Below are positions 36,786 through 49,937 of a stretch of DNA of 64,000 nt, one piece after another; within the stretch, counting starts at the first letter, position 1; each line of letters starts with the position of its first letter. The stretch lies in contig NC_083385.1 in assembly GCF_031755915.1 (NCBI RefSeq), positions 16,823,001-16,887,000 of the forward strand, given 5' to 3'. The notes below the pieces were generated by a model. It saw only the letters and a list, made by a program, of their open reading frames with translations, made no database searches and was not told where the DNA came from. The position numbers and the translations under genes were made by a program. The stretch comes from Ziziphus jujuba. Lineage: Eukaryota; Streptophyta; Magnoliopsida; Rosales; Rhamnaceae.

Positions 36786-36896
36786 GTCCATCTAAACAAA
36801 AATAAATGTGCCATATAATTGACAGAAGAGAATTTTGCTATGGGTTTGTGCCCCAGTTTTACCAAGAAACTTGCGTTCGAAGCCCCGTGCAGCTGA
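36786..36896 (+). pseudogene. Relic of the last lectin-domain exon of BGAL10-like copy A
   Basis: This 111-bp segment follows TTGCAG and aligns without gaps to exon 19 of copy B (48127-48237, also 111 bp), which encodes the end of the SUEL lectin domain. Shared residues include CLNKN versus HLNKN and the LCP...TKKL pattern. Codon 11 is TAA (36816-36818) where copy B has GAA. An AATAAA at 36801-36806 now lies inside it and may serve as the poly(A) signal. Most of the preceding lectin-coding part of exon 18 and of the intron is gone, replaced by a short (AT)n tract (about 36687-36708). Confidence 0.88.
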
Positions 36897-38257
36897 AACT
36901 CCTTATACTTGAAACTTACTATGTGCCTTCGCTTGTTTGTCTTAAAAAAGGTTTTTCCTTTTTTTTTTTTTTTTTGGTGGTATTTTTTCCCCAGAAAAAT
37001 AAGGGTTATCCTTCTTGATATTGTAGTTTGTAACAGTAAGAATTGCTGTTTTGTTAAATTAATTACATTTAATGTGTAACTAATGAGTTGGTAAGCGAGG
37101 CTTTTGTTTTATTTGAGGGGTGATATAATAATTTTACTTTTATGATGAAGAAAACCTGCAAATCAATAACTTTTGCATTCTTTTGATAGAAACTTTTATT
37201 ATAATTTAACAGAGTCAACCATTCATTTTGACTATACTTTTTTCCCTATGGGGCCTGGGATCGAGATCCAAAATTGAACTAAGCCCAAAATTTGAAAGAA
37301 ATGGATTTATTTATTTATTAAATTTTTTTTTTTAGCGATGGTGAAATGATAAGAAATGAGGTTGGTTGGGATAAGCGTCAGGAACGATTCTATGAAATTT
37401 ACTTCGTCCCAACATAGTGACTTCTAAGTAATTACCTAATTAAATTATCCAAATATTCATTTATCTATATTTTATTTATAATAAATTTTCAATCAATAAA
37501 AAATGTCATATCATTTATTGTTTTGTAGATAAATTAGTAAAGAAAGTTGGTATCTATAGTATTATATTCTATTTATCAAATACCAACTAATTGAGAATGT
37601 GAATTTTTATCTATTTGGTACAAACGTTTATAAGATTTGGCGTTTGTCTATTTAGTGGATGAACAATTTAAAAAGTGACTTAATCTATTAGTGATGTGTT
37701 TATCCATTTTTTTTTTATCCATTTTTTCCCTTTAAAAAGAACTATATTATGAATAAGGATTGTATCTAATTTTGCAAGTCACACAATTTAGTTGACAGCT
37801 TCTATTTTTTTTAAAAATTTTTGGTCACAAAATTTTGATTGAGTCTTTTGACAGATGGATCAAAGATTTTTTTTCCCCCTTTTCAAACGGCTGTTATAAA
37901 AAAATAATAATAATAATAATAAAAATTAGCAATACTTTAATACCACATTTTGTTGACAAACTAATATAACTTTATTATATAGAAGGTGAACCCGAAAAGA
38001 CCATTTCTGATTAAATAAAGAACTAGAATTTGAGTTAATCATGTTATTCCATGTAAAGGAATAAGATCCCATTGCTATACTTTTGCCCAATCATCATTGT
38101 TAAATATGAAACTATTCTATTAGAATTTAAATAGTGCTAACTGCTAATTCTAGTGTTGATTTTTTAAAACTAAAATAGTAAAACATAATTACTTATAATA
38201 CAACTGCTTGTTGATTCCATTTAAGGAAAAGAGAAATTGGTCCAAAATTATACATAA
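36897..38257. other. 3' flank of copy A and spacer
   Basis: To about 37170 the sequence is a diverged match to the 3' untranslated region of copy B (shared ATTTGAG...GATATAATAATTTTA and GCAAATCAA words), confirming a common ancestral 3' end. The rest is AT-rich spacer without a recognisable gene. Confidence 0.5.
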
Positions 38258-38740
38258 GCACTATGTTCGGATTGACGGGAGAAAAAGAAAAGAGATGATA
38301 AGTTTAATAAGGAAAATAAATAAAAGGAAAAAAAAAATTTATTAGTAGTTGTTGATTGCATGATTTAATAAATGGAAAGGAAAAAAAAAAAAAAAGAGGA
38401 AAAAAAGTATATATAATAATTGTTGCTTAATGAAAATGAAAGGAAATGGAAAAACTAATAATATAATTTATGTGTTTTTTTTTTTTTAACAGATATACTC
38501 TATATACAAAATATCTCAATAAATTAATTTTTAATTAATAAGAATAATTTTGAAATATTCAAAAGTTTTATTAAATTCTTTTCTTTTCCTTAGACTTATT
38601 AAATACGCATAATGTAATCTTCTATATCTTTCTCTTTTCTTCCTTATTTTTTTCCCTTTCAACTTATTTTAATAATCCAAACAAAGGAATTGAATTTTTT
38701 CTTTCTTTTCCTTCCTATTCTATCAATCCAAACATAGTGC
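38258..38740. repeat. MITE candidate with GCACTATGTTYGGATTGA terminal inverted repeats
   Basis: GCACTATGTTCGGATTGACG (38258-38277) is matched by the reverse complement of TCAATCCAAACATAGTGC (38723-38740), with weaker A/G-rich versus T/C-rich complementarity continuing inward. The element is about 480 bp, non-coding and AT-rich. These features fit a miniature inverted-repeat transposable element. The target-site duplication is unclear. Confidence 0.55.
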
Positions 38741-39540
38741 AAGTCCCTACATAGTTATGTTGAAAAATTATAGAAATAATTAAGAAAACAAGGAATTAAT
38801 AAACTATAACATATATGAAAGTGTAGATATAAAATAATATATTTACTATATAATAAAATAAACTATTTCATAAATAATTTTTTATCGTCACTTTTGCAGT
38901 TTGCTCATCCTTTTAGAACTATAGTTCATGAATCGATATGTTCTTATATCTTGTTTTATCAATTAATTTTTAATATAATTAAAACATAATTATTGTGAAA
39001 AATGCTTTATACATTATTAGTAACCAGTTTATATATTTAGTGTCCATAATTCTAATTTATTTATTTATTTTTATTTCCTAGTCATAAAAGAGAGAGTTGA
39101 TACCATATATATTTGCCGATAGAATAATTTCCAATTGAACATCTACTATTTGGTACAAATATAATCATTGGATCCCATCTAATAATATGTCATAAATGCT
39201 CTTGTTCAATAAGTTGATATCTAATATTTGATAAATATATCTAATGATGCTTGTATTATCATAAAATTATTGATTAACAAACAACTAAGGATTGATCAAT
39301 AAACAATTATATTCTTTTTTTTTTATCATTTAATTAAACAATTATCTCCAAAATAGTTGTTTAACAATAAAACTATCAAATTTATCATATATCCATTTAA
39401 TAAATTAGGCTTTCATGATAAATACAATTTAATTTAATCATACTTTATTTAAGTGAAAAATCCACTTATCAATTTTTTTTTTTAAATAGAGTCTTATCCC
39501 TACAATAGTTAGTTTATTTGTAGTAATCCATTTATACAGA
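38741..39540. other. AT-rich spacer upstream of copy B
   Basis: No open frame, RNA gene or clear repeat beyond short A/T runs. Confidence 0.4.
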
Positions 39541-39546
39541 ACAGAC

Positions 39547-39581
39547 GTCAAAGTCAAAGGCTGTTAAGATTTTGTATTGAC
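39547..39581 (+). promoter_or_regulatory. Cluster of three W-box cores upstream of copy B
   Basis: GTCAA at 39547-39551 and 39553-39557 (TTGAC on the minus strand) and TTGAC at 39577-39581, about 260-290 bp upstream of the ATG at 39838. Three cores in 35 bp is a common arrangement for WRKY binding; use is not shown. Confidence 0.4.
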
Positions 39582-39766
39582 TGACAGAGGAGGTGGTAAT
39601 TTGGTAAAAATAACTTTAAAATATGTTTTCATAATAAATCTCTTTTTCTATCCAATAGAATTCAAAAAAAAAAAAATTAATAATAATAATAATTATCTTT
39701 CTGGTACCTGAAGATACTCTGAGGAGTATTCAGTTTCGATATCAAAAAAACATGTATGCTAACAAG

Positions 39767-39774
39767 TATAAATA
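39767..39774 (+). promoter_or_regulatory. Candidate TATA box of copy B
   Basis: TATAAATA, 64-71 bp upstream of the ATG at 39838, the same spacing as in copy A. Confidence 0.55.
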
Positions 39775-39837
39775 TAAATACATATAATTCATAATCCTTC
39801 ATATATATTTTTCTCTTTTTTGTTGAAGCAAAGCAAA

Positions 39838-41827
39838 ATGAAGATCTCCAGTGGTACGACGCCGTTTGGAGGTCGTGTGCTGGTGGTGGTGGTGGCCGTT
39901 AGTGTGTTGGTTTGGTCGTCGTTTTGTTCGGCAGCGTTTAATGTGTCATACGATAAACGCTCTCTCATCATCAATGGCGAGAGGAAGCTCCTCATATCTG
40001 CTTCCATTCACTACCCCCGCAGTGTCCCCGAGGTGAGTGGCTCAGTGAGCTCGACTTATTATTATTATTATTTTATTTATTTTTCTGGTTTGTTTGGTTG
40101 CCGAGAATGTGGATTGGAAAGGGAAAGAAAATGTGAAGAAAAAAGAAAGAAAAAATGATTGTGAGTTAGTGAATCGGTTTTGTGGATTATATGAAACTCA
40201 TGGTCGTGGTCGCAATCTTTCCCATTCGTTATTTTGTTTCATGCATATTTTTGTTTCATTACCAAAGTAATTGTCATATTACCATCATTAAAATTAATAT
40301 AATACATATATATATGTAGATATATATATCCTATTAATAAATGAAACTATAATGAAATAGTGAAAATAATAATAATAACGTATTAATACATTATAAGTAC
40401 ATGAAGAAGTTAATAAATCAATTTAATTGTTGTTTTTATTTATATTAACTTTATTTTGTATTTAATTTTCATTTTAGTATTGATGAATATCATAATAATA
40501 AATAATAATAATATATACACAAAATGAAAATCCTTTTTTCTTAATTTTGCTGCTAGAAATGATTCGTTGTAATTGATTAATTTTTTTTTCATTAATATTT
40601 GGATTGCTTATGATGAATATGTACAATGTAGATGTGGCCAGGGCTCATCAAAACTGCAAAGGAAGCAGGGATTAATACGATAGAATCATATGTGTTTTGG
40701 AATGGTCATGAACCTTATCCTGGCTACGTGAGTACAAAAACTACCCATAATTTTTTGTTTTTTTATATTGAATGCCAACTGAACTTATTTGTCTTATTAT
40801 AATATCAAAGTGAAATGACCTTTTCTTTATTTATTTATTTATTTATTATTTATTATTATTTTTTTTTAACCTTTACAATGACAGTATTATTTCGGAGAAA
40901 GATATGATCTGGTCAAGTTCGTGAAGTATGTCCAGGATGCTGGAATGTATATGATTCTTCGAATTGGGCCATTCGTTGCAGCAGAGTGGAATTTTGGGTA
41001 AATTAATTAATTCCTATGAAAAAAACAGAGATATTTTGTTATTATAATATGTAACATGTCCATGACCAGGATGGTGCAACTTTATAATTAGCCCGTGTGA
41101 CTTTCTCGCATAATTTTTGTTACATAATATTTGCTAACTACGTTGTAACACAGAGGAGTTCCTGTTTGGCTGCATTATGTACCTGGCACTGTATTTCGAA
41201 CTAATGATACACCCTATGAGGTAAGGAAATCGGAATTATGTTAAAAAAGACTTCGCCTAATTACCATTTTTCAAAAACTTTATTTTAAGTAACATAATTT
41301 TCTGATGTAATTATTATGACCCTATTTTGTAATTTCTAAATGATTTTTCCACTAATACTTGTTGGCTACTATACTTAGTTTCACATGAAAAGGTTCACAA
41401 CATTAATTGTGAACATGATGAAGAAGGAGAAGCTTTTTGCATCACAAGGAGGCCCCATTGTCTTGTCCCAGGCAAGTATCGAAACTTAAAAAATGGAATT
41501 ATTTTTCTGTCACATTTTCTCATTGTTTCTGGTTTTTCCTTCTCAATGAAGCACATGGGAAAAAACCCAAAAGATATATTGATGGGTTTTAGTCACTGGA
41601 TTTATAGTCTAAAAATTTATAATTTAATAGGGTTATTTTAGTGGGTTTTGGTTTAGAGATGTTTTAATAAAAACATAAAATAAAAAAGGAAATAGAAGGA
41701 GATGGAAAAAATATATATATATATATATATATTAGCAGCTCATGATGTTAACTTCTAACGTTTTATCTCTAATATAAATGTTAAGATTGTTTATTTAAAC
41801 ATTCCCCTCTCTCTTTTAAAATTTATT

Positions 41828-41869
<42 letters not shown>

Positions 41870-44800
41870 ATTATTATTTTTTTACTTCAGGTGGAGAATG
41901 AATATGGAGGTTATGAACCTGCATATGGACAAGGTGGGAAAAGATATGCTCAGTGGGCTGCTAGCATGGCTGTTAATACAAGTACTGGAGTGCCTTGGAT
42001 TATGTGCAACCAATATGATACTCCTATTGATATTGTAAGGTTTAAGGCTCTCAATGAGTTTATTTCTTAACAATTTAAGTATCATGTCATATCGCTTCTT
42101 TTTGTTTTTTTATTTTTATTTTCATTTTTTTCTGTTTTGCAGATTACTACTTGCAACTCCTTCTACTGTGATAATTTTAATAATTTATTTCCAGTGGCTC
42201 AACCCAAAATTTGGACTGAAAATTGGCCTGGATGGTAATTTGGTTTTCTCTTCTTCTTTACTTCAGATTCAATCCAAAGGTCATTTATTATTATGGCTTT
42301 GATACCTTGGTAGAAATATGCTTTGTCCTATGCTCCTATAAAGATTTTGAGTCCAATACCATGTGATTTCTGATTGTGAGGTATGATTGAAACAGTGGGT
42401 CTAAGAGTTATGCTACTGGTTTTTCCAAACAAGTTTTAAAATGCTATTTTTAGCTTAGGCACAACAAAACTAAAAAATCTTTAAACCCAAAATTTCTTCC
42501 AACTTTTACTTTGTGTTTTTTTAATCTTCATGTTCATAGTAAAATGAAGTTGGACATGAATAAATTATAAATATAACACAAGAATATTTGGAAGACTAAA
42601 GATATATGAAGTCAGAAATGTAGATTAATTTGATGAGGACATGTTAACGGTTTCTTGAAGATCCAATAGGGATGATTTTAGAAAATCTAACTATTTATTC
42701 AAAGTTCAGATTTGGTAACGTTAATGATAATATAAGTTTAGATTTTTAGTTTAAGCATGATGCTTCCGTCTGGTTTTTCACCTTCTGTGCTTCGTATACC
42801 TCAATTTGTGTGCATCAGTTACCTTCTCAGGTCAAGCTTCAAAATGTTTCATTAAGACTTTACTTGCTTTTAAATTAAAACCTTCAGAAATGTCTACTTC
42901 GTAATTCAGTCAATATTCTTAAATACTTTTATGGGAGCTAACTTGATTATCATTGGTCCCAAACGGACATGATCTTCATAGGAAACTACTGGCATTGATT
43001 CTTTTTCAAACACATTTATACACCATTCTGTTAATTCTTTTGGGAAATGCAGATTCTTTTTCATCCATCACATGTGACTGGATTAATTTTCCATTTTCTG
43101 CAGGTTCAAAGGTTTTGGGGGGCCAGAACCCCACAGGCCGCCTGAAGATATTGCCTTCTCTGTTGCTCGTTTTTTCCAAAAAAATGGTAGCGTACAGAAT
43201 TACTACATGGTATTGCTCTGATCCTTTTGTAACATTTTATTCCATATTTTTCTGATTAACTTCTCTATAAATGTTCTCTTTCATGTTTATAATAGCTGTT
43301 CTTATATTTATAATAAACTCTATTGCCGTTTTCCACACTGTTATATAGTCGTTTTTATGTTTTATTTCTTACCATTATGATTTTATTTGGGTGGCTTAGT
43401 TTCATGGTGGAACGAACTTTGACCGCACTTCTGGTGGACCATTCATGGCTACAAGTTATGACTATCAAGCTCCAATTGATGAATATGGTAAGTAGTCTTT
43501 AATTCTTGTTTCATTATGCTGAAATTGTGATATACGATGTCACTTTATAACAGTTGAATTGTTTCTTTTATAGGGATACCCAGGCTTCCAAAATGGGGAC
43601 ACCTTAAGGATCTTCATGAAACTATAAGATTATGTGAACCTATCTTACTCTATGGTGAGCCAGTTAATATACAACTTGGTCCTAATGCAGAGGTAATTTT
43701 TATTTTATTTACCATTCAATCTTCCTTCACTGATAATTGAATATGAGGAGAAAGTTTGTAGCCAAGTCCACTGCTTTTACCTCAATTTGGTCTCCGTTTT
43801 GTCTATTTTTCCATTTTGTTCATTGATATGGCCACATCCAAGACGGATCTCTCTTTACCAACAGTAGGAAATTCTCTTCTATATTTCTTTTCCATTAATA
43901 TTGCAGAACCTTATTGCTTTCCTTGGTGGCTGTATTAGCTTATTTGAGTTGCATAATATGGTCATATTCTAGTCTGCATATGATTCTGCAATTATGTTAA
44001 ACAGTATACCATATTCATACTAAAATGATACATCCTTAACAAAAGATAAGGGAGCGACTCTTTACCTTCTTCTGGCCAAACTAATTGGTCATTACACTTA
44101 AAGCTAAACAGGCTAAAACCGGTCCACATTGTTGATATTTTTGGACATATATCTGCATTTAAAATTAGAAAGTTCTCTTCAGCTAAAGGTTTTGTCGTTT
44201 AGCTGATGTTTACAAATCAACCTCAACCTTACGTTCTTTGAAATGATTTTGCACTTTATAGTGATCACATTCTTTGAATTTCTATGTTGTAGGCTGATGT
44301 GTTCACTGATGATTCTGGAGGATGTTGTGCATTTCTCTCCAACGTGGACAACAAAACTGACACGACAGTCACATTTCGACAATTATCTTATCACCTTCCA
44401 GCATGGTCAGTTAGTATCCTGCCTGATTGCAGGACTGTAATTTTTAATACGGCAAAGGTAACTATTCACTGTTTCTTATGTTTACTGCCTTTTACCAAGC
44501 ATACTAAATCCAATGTAAATCACTTTCCACACGCATAAAAACCTTTCTACTAGCCTCTAACTTTGATATGATTGTACCAACAGATTACAGCTCAATCTTC
44601 TGTAGTTGAAATGTTACCTCAGAATTTACAGCCATCAGACAAAAACTCTAAAGCTCTTCAATGGGAGGTATTTGTTGAGAAAGCAGGGATGTGGGGAGTG
44701 CCGGATTTAATTAAATTTGGCTTTAAGGATCAGTTAAATACTACGAAAGATACCTCTGATTACTTATGGTATACAACAAGGTTAGTCTTTTCTCCTAGCC

Positions 44801-47800
44801 AAAACAAAACAAACCTGTAATCTGCCTCTTCCTTTAAATATGTATTCATTAATGGATAATCATATAAACCACACTGGTCTTTTAAATGCTCTCAGCCATA
44901 TAGAAATGAGAAGTTGGTTCTCTAGATCCTCGTTGTTAGTCATAATCTGGTTTAGAATTTTCACTTTTATTTTCCTCCAGTCGGTGTTGTTTTCCATGAT
45001 AATGCCTTTTCTTTCCAACTTCATTCTTTCTTGACATTCTGTTTTGTTTACTTGAAAATTTTCTTCATTTCCTTGTTGCCTTATACTTTACTTTATCTGA
45101 AAAAGTATGCTTAACTTGATTAGGATGTAGAAGTATCTCAATGTTGAAAGCTGGGGTTAAGGATATCTAGTGTGGCTTCATTTCTTACAATTGCTTTTTG
45201 GATTGATCTTAATTTAACTGTTTAACTGAGAAGTGCAATAGTTTCTTGTTCTTTATTGTTCTTATGTCTTATTACAACACATTATTATCCGTATAAGCAC
45301 TTGGATTGTAAGAAAAATTCAGAAATACAGAATGAAAGAAGCATGCAAGTAAATTATAGGTGGATTGATTTCTAACGCTCATTTTATTCATTATTGGCAG
45401 TATATTTGTCAATGAAGATGAAAGGTTCTTAAGGAACAGAATTCAGCCTGTTCTTTTTGTTGAATCAAAGGGTCATGCTGGACATATTTTTGTGAATGGT
45501 GAACTTCAAGGTCATAATCTGTTACTTCCAAACTTATATTTTAGCAGCTTATTTTTGTTTCATGTCATATGTCTTAAGACAATGGGGAGTAAATTTAAGA
45601 GGGAAGACGGGAGGGAAAATTAAGAAAAGGTAAATGGAAGAAGAATAAGGGGTGATGCAGAACTTGGGAAGAGAACAGGGAAGAAAGAGGAGAAAGGATG
45701 AGGAATTAGATAGAGTATGGAAAGAGAGAAATATGGAAAAAGATGAGGCAAAGTTAGCTATGGTATTCAGTATTCATACTGCATTTGTTTAATATGTGTT
45801 TCTGTGTGCATCTGGGATTTCATAGTGTTCTAGATCATTTTTAATAGCATCTCTTTAAATAAACCATTGCATGTAATTTATATCTGTATACGCTTATTGC
45901 TGTTCAGGTAGTCCGGTTGGATCTGGCTTTCCTGCAGCATACAACTTTAGCAAACCTATTGATCTCAAGGCTGGAAGGAATGACATTGCTCTACTAAGCA
46001 TGACAGTTGGTTTGCAGGTAATATTCTCTTCTAATTTCCATTCTATACTTAGTTCTTGTCATGACTAAAACACTATTCATCTGGTTGATAAGGGAAAATT
46101 AACTGCAAGTTCACTTATATATCCACTATTGCAAATGGATTTGGTTTGTAACCTTGCTTTCAAAATGTCTGTATCACTCATTTTCTCTTAAATTTTTTGC
46201 TTTCACTTAATTTTTTGCAGGAAGTATTCTTGTAATTTATTCTGCATTTTTATCCCTTTTTTCTTGTTTCCTTTTTGTTTTACCATAATGGAATGGACTC
46301 ATCTTTTCATAAATTAACATATAATTAGTAACTGAGAAATCCCAGGAGAAGATTTGCATTTGTTCTGTTAATTTCATTTGCTTCCATATGAAGGGAGATA
46401 ATCTAGCTGGCTCTTCTGCATCTACATGTGTCTTGTCTTGTGGAATGTTAATACTAACTTCAATTCCTTCTGTTGCTGCTATCCTGTTCTTTCTAGTCGG
46501 CAGGAAATTATTATGAATGGGTCGGTGCAGGAATAACAGGTGTGAGCATTCAGGGTTTCAACAATGGGACAGTAAACTTGAGTGATTATACTTGGACCTA
46601 TAAGGTGCTTTCTCCTTCTACTATTCAGTTTATATCTTGTAGTGATTATGTATAGTTTTCTAAATATATATAAGGTATCTTTGTTTTCACTTCAACGATA
46701 CTTACATGCATTTCTTCAACGATAAAAAATTAATTCCAAGCCTATAAAGGGAACTAAAATTGATTTTGTAGTCTGAATGATTAAATTATGCATTAAATGT
46801 CTTGATCCTATTAACTTTTAAAAGACTTGAGTGCTTGTTCTTTGCTTCTTTGGCCAGATTGGATTGGAAGGAGAGAACCTAGGTATATACAGGCTAGATG
46901 GTTTGTATAATGTAAATTGGTTTTTGCCCCCAGAAGTGCCAAAGAATCAGCCTTTGACATGGTACAAGGTAAGAACTTGGAGAACATGACTGTGCGTGTG
47001 TCATAAAACAAACTATTAATTACCATTATTTAAAAATGGATAAAGGAAAATTACAAGAAACATTGCAGGCTATCATGGACGCTCCACCAGGGGATGATCC
47101 TGTTGGAATGGATATGCTTCATATGGGAAAGGGTAGAGCTTGGTTGAATGGTCAAGGAATTGGAAGATACTGGCCTATTGCGAGCTCTCTATACGGATGT
47201 GTAAAAGAATGCGATTATAGAGGCACATTCTTCCCCAACAAATGTCCGATGAATTGTGGAGAACCAACGCAAAGATGGTATGAAAAAAGAGACTATGTAT
47301 TATGAAAATGCATATCTTTTGCATGTTATAAGTTTCGCTTTTAGAACTGACTCATAGAAGAGAGTTTTCTTATTGTCTTGAATTCTTTTTTCTTTTTTCA
47401 TGGTATATTTATTAGGTACCATATACCACGGTCCTGGTTCAAGCCAACAGGAAATGTTTTGGTGATCTTTGAAGAGAAGGGTGGAGATCCATCAAAAATT
47501 AATTTTGGAGTAAGGAAAACCACAGCTTTATGTGCAACAGTTTCAGAGGACTATCCCTCTAACATACAAAATTATTTGAGAAAAGATGCAAGTGTTAGTC
47601 ACAAAAATTCTACAACTGTCCGTTTGAAGTGCCCTGAGAATGCCCTTATCTCAGGCATAAAATTTGCAAGCTTTGGAAATCCTACAGGAACTTGTGGAGC
47701 CTACTACAAGGGTGACTGCCATGATCCTAGTTCCATTTCTGTTGTTGAAAAGGTAAGAACTGTCATACCATGATGTTATGCACACTAACATTATCATCTT

Positions 47801-48237
47801 TTTTCTGTGCATTTTGGTCATTAGAATTTCCTTGTCCTTTTTTATTTTCTGACATTGAAATAAGTAAATGTTTATATGTGGTGTTCATGATCAGTGTTGC
47901 TAGCTTTATCTTTGCGCTGTTACTGCAGTATTAGATTCAAGTTGCTGCCATTTTCGAAAACTTCCTGATGTAGAAATAAACAGAAAAAAGTTGCTGCAAT
48001 TTTTGACAATCCTGGGCAAACTGCTATGACAGAATTTCATGTGTTTTTGCATGGGCATTTTGCATCAGTTTTCTTGTTTCTGTAGTTTCTTTTACATCTT
48101 TACTAATTGGTTTCAACTAATTTCAGGTCTGCCTAAACAAAAATGACTGTGCTGTAGAATTGACAGAAAAGCATTTTACAATGAGTTTGTGCCCGAATAT
48201 TACCAAGAAACTCTCGGTCGAAGCAGTGTGCAACTGA
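39838..48237 (+). CDS. BGAL10-like: GH35 beta-galactosidase, BGAL10-like copy B with C-terminal SUEL lectin domain (19 exons, 856 aa)
   Basis: Full-length tandem paralogue of the gene at 27782. Exons: 39838-40032, 40632-40727, 40885-40997, 41154-41220, 41379-41471, 41891-42034, 42143-42234, 43104-43209, 43400-43487, 43574-43692, 44293-44457, 44584-44780, 45401-45510, 45908-46017, 46497-46604, 46858-46968, 47069-47277, 47416-47752, 48127-48237. Start at the first ATG after the TATA box; it aligns with copy A ([11 protein letters not shown]). Signal peptide about 1-32. Catalytic Glu192 in QVENEY and Glu262 in IWTENW. The conserved GGTNFGRT reads GGTNFDRT here. Intron 5 starts GC as in copy A. 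Residues about 774-856 form a SUEL / galactose-binding lectin domain ([17 protein letters not shown], eight-Cys pattern ending VEAVCN), which may tether the enzyme to wall galactosides. Length matches lectin-bearing plant galactosidases (about 830-860 aa). Confidence 0.92.
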
Positions 48238-48409
48238 AACTACCGATTAGATTAGACGTGTTTAGATAGGTTTTTTATTTTCTTTTTTCTTTATTTATTT
48301 TTTTTTAATTTTTTTTTTTTAAAGTAGAATAACAGGTCCCCATTTTCCTGATAATTGTAAATGTTGCAGGAAGGATTTTCTGTTTTTTTTTTTATTTGAG
48401 TGATGTTAT

Positions 48410-48415
48410 AATAAA
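48410..48415 (+). terminator. Candidate poly(A) signal of copy B
   Basis: AATAAA, 173 nt after the TGA at 48235-48237, in the 3' flank that is also conserved behind copy A and behind the relic near 62090. Confidence 0.5.
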
Positions 48416-49076
48416 ATTCATTTCTATGATGAAAAAGCTGCAAATCAAGTACCTCTGCATTCATTTTTAAGATTCAGCATGGACATTTTAGTAAAACATC
48501 AAAGCAAAATCTAATTAAAGTCCACAGTGTAATACTTAAAAAAGCTCTTCATTTTTTTTTTTTTTTCAATTTTTTAAATGAAAATAGAAAAGCTCTGATC
48601 ATCTAGTAGCTGTGTGTTTGACTCTTTGCCAATGCTCTATTTATTTTGCTCATAATGGAAAGCTATACCCAAAGGTCTTTCGTTTAATTTTGACAAACTT
48701 TCCCACCAATTGTGCACAGTTATTTACACAAAATCAAAACCAGGTTTCTCTATTTGGTAAAATTCAGAGCACTACCTCTCATCCTCTTCTTCATCACCAT
48801 TTTTTGTACCCTTTTCAAGCTTTTGGCCTCCCTATATCTTTTTTTGGGATCAGGAAGCAGGAAAAGGGTAATGAACTTCCTTGGAAATTGCTGTGTAGCT
48901 CTTAAAATTTTTTGCAAGAGGAACTCTTTGTCTGTCTCCATTATTATTATTTGAAAGTTGATCAGGATCAGAGGAACTCTCTATCGTCTCCTTCAAAAAC
49001 GAGCACAGCTCTCTCATTAGTAAGTTTCAATCCTCCATTATTATGGAATAGCTGAATTTCTTTGTTTATTAACACC

Positions 49077-49902
49077 ATGGTAAACAAGTTCTTCATGAGG
49101 CTTTTCAAAGATGGGAGTCTTGTAAGCATATATTGAATCTTCTTTACGATTTTCTTGCATATATATATATATATATATCTAGTTCATTAAGTCTGCTTTC
49201 TTTGTAATGGTTGTATAATATTTTTGCAGATAATTCCACCAAAGTTTGTTAGGACGAATGCAAGAAGCCTCAAGGACTCCATAGAGGTCATTGAGGCTCG
49301 AGACACAGAGAAATGTGGTTTGAAACTGCACAAGCATGGTGGGAAAGTTTGGTTTGGTAAGGGTTGGAAAGATTTTGCCAACCACTATTCCATAAAGCTC
49401 GGTCACTTTCTGGTATTCAAATATAAAGAAAATTCCGGCCATTTCCGTGTTGATATATTCGACGAAATCGCTATGGAGGTGAAGATTGACTGTCGCTTCA
49501 CCAACCGAATTAGAAGAAGTACCAGTACAAGACCAACAGAAGAAGAACAGCCTCCTTTGGACAAGAGAAGAAACGCAACTCATACTGTAGGAACCTCTAA
49601 AGGTATTATTTTATATATATATATATGTATATGTTTTATAAAAATTAAATGGGTTATTAGTAATTATTCTTTAATATATGCTTCTTTTTTTTTCCTTTTG
49701 CTTGGATTTGAGAGCTTATAATTTTTTTTTTTTTTTTTTCATAATCGAACAGGCAGGGAAAAAAAGATGGAGCTAGTAAAGCAGTTGAAAGAGCTGAAGC
49801 TTTCAGGTCTAGAAACCCTTTCTTTTGGGTTCTGATAAAGCAAGTTTATGCACTTGGAAGATATATGGTAATTAAGCTTTAATTAATTTTTGTGTGTGTA
49901 TG

Positions 49903-49937
<35 letters not shown>

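Noticed and set aside
39820..39837. Upstream extension of copy B starting at a TTG codon
   Set aside because: A plant nuclear gene should start at ATG. The ATG at 39838 aligns with the start of copy A and precedes a good signal peptide.
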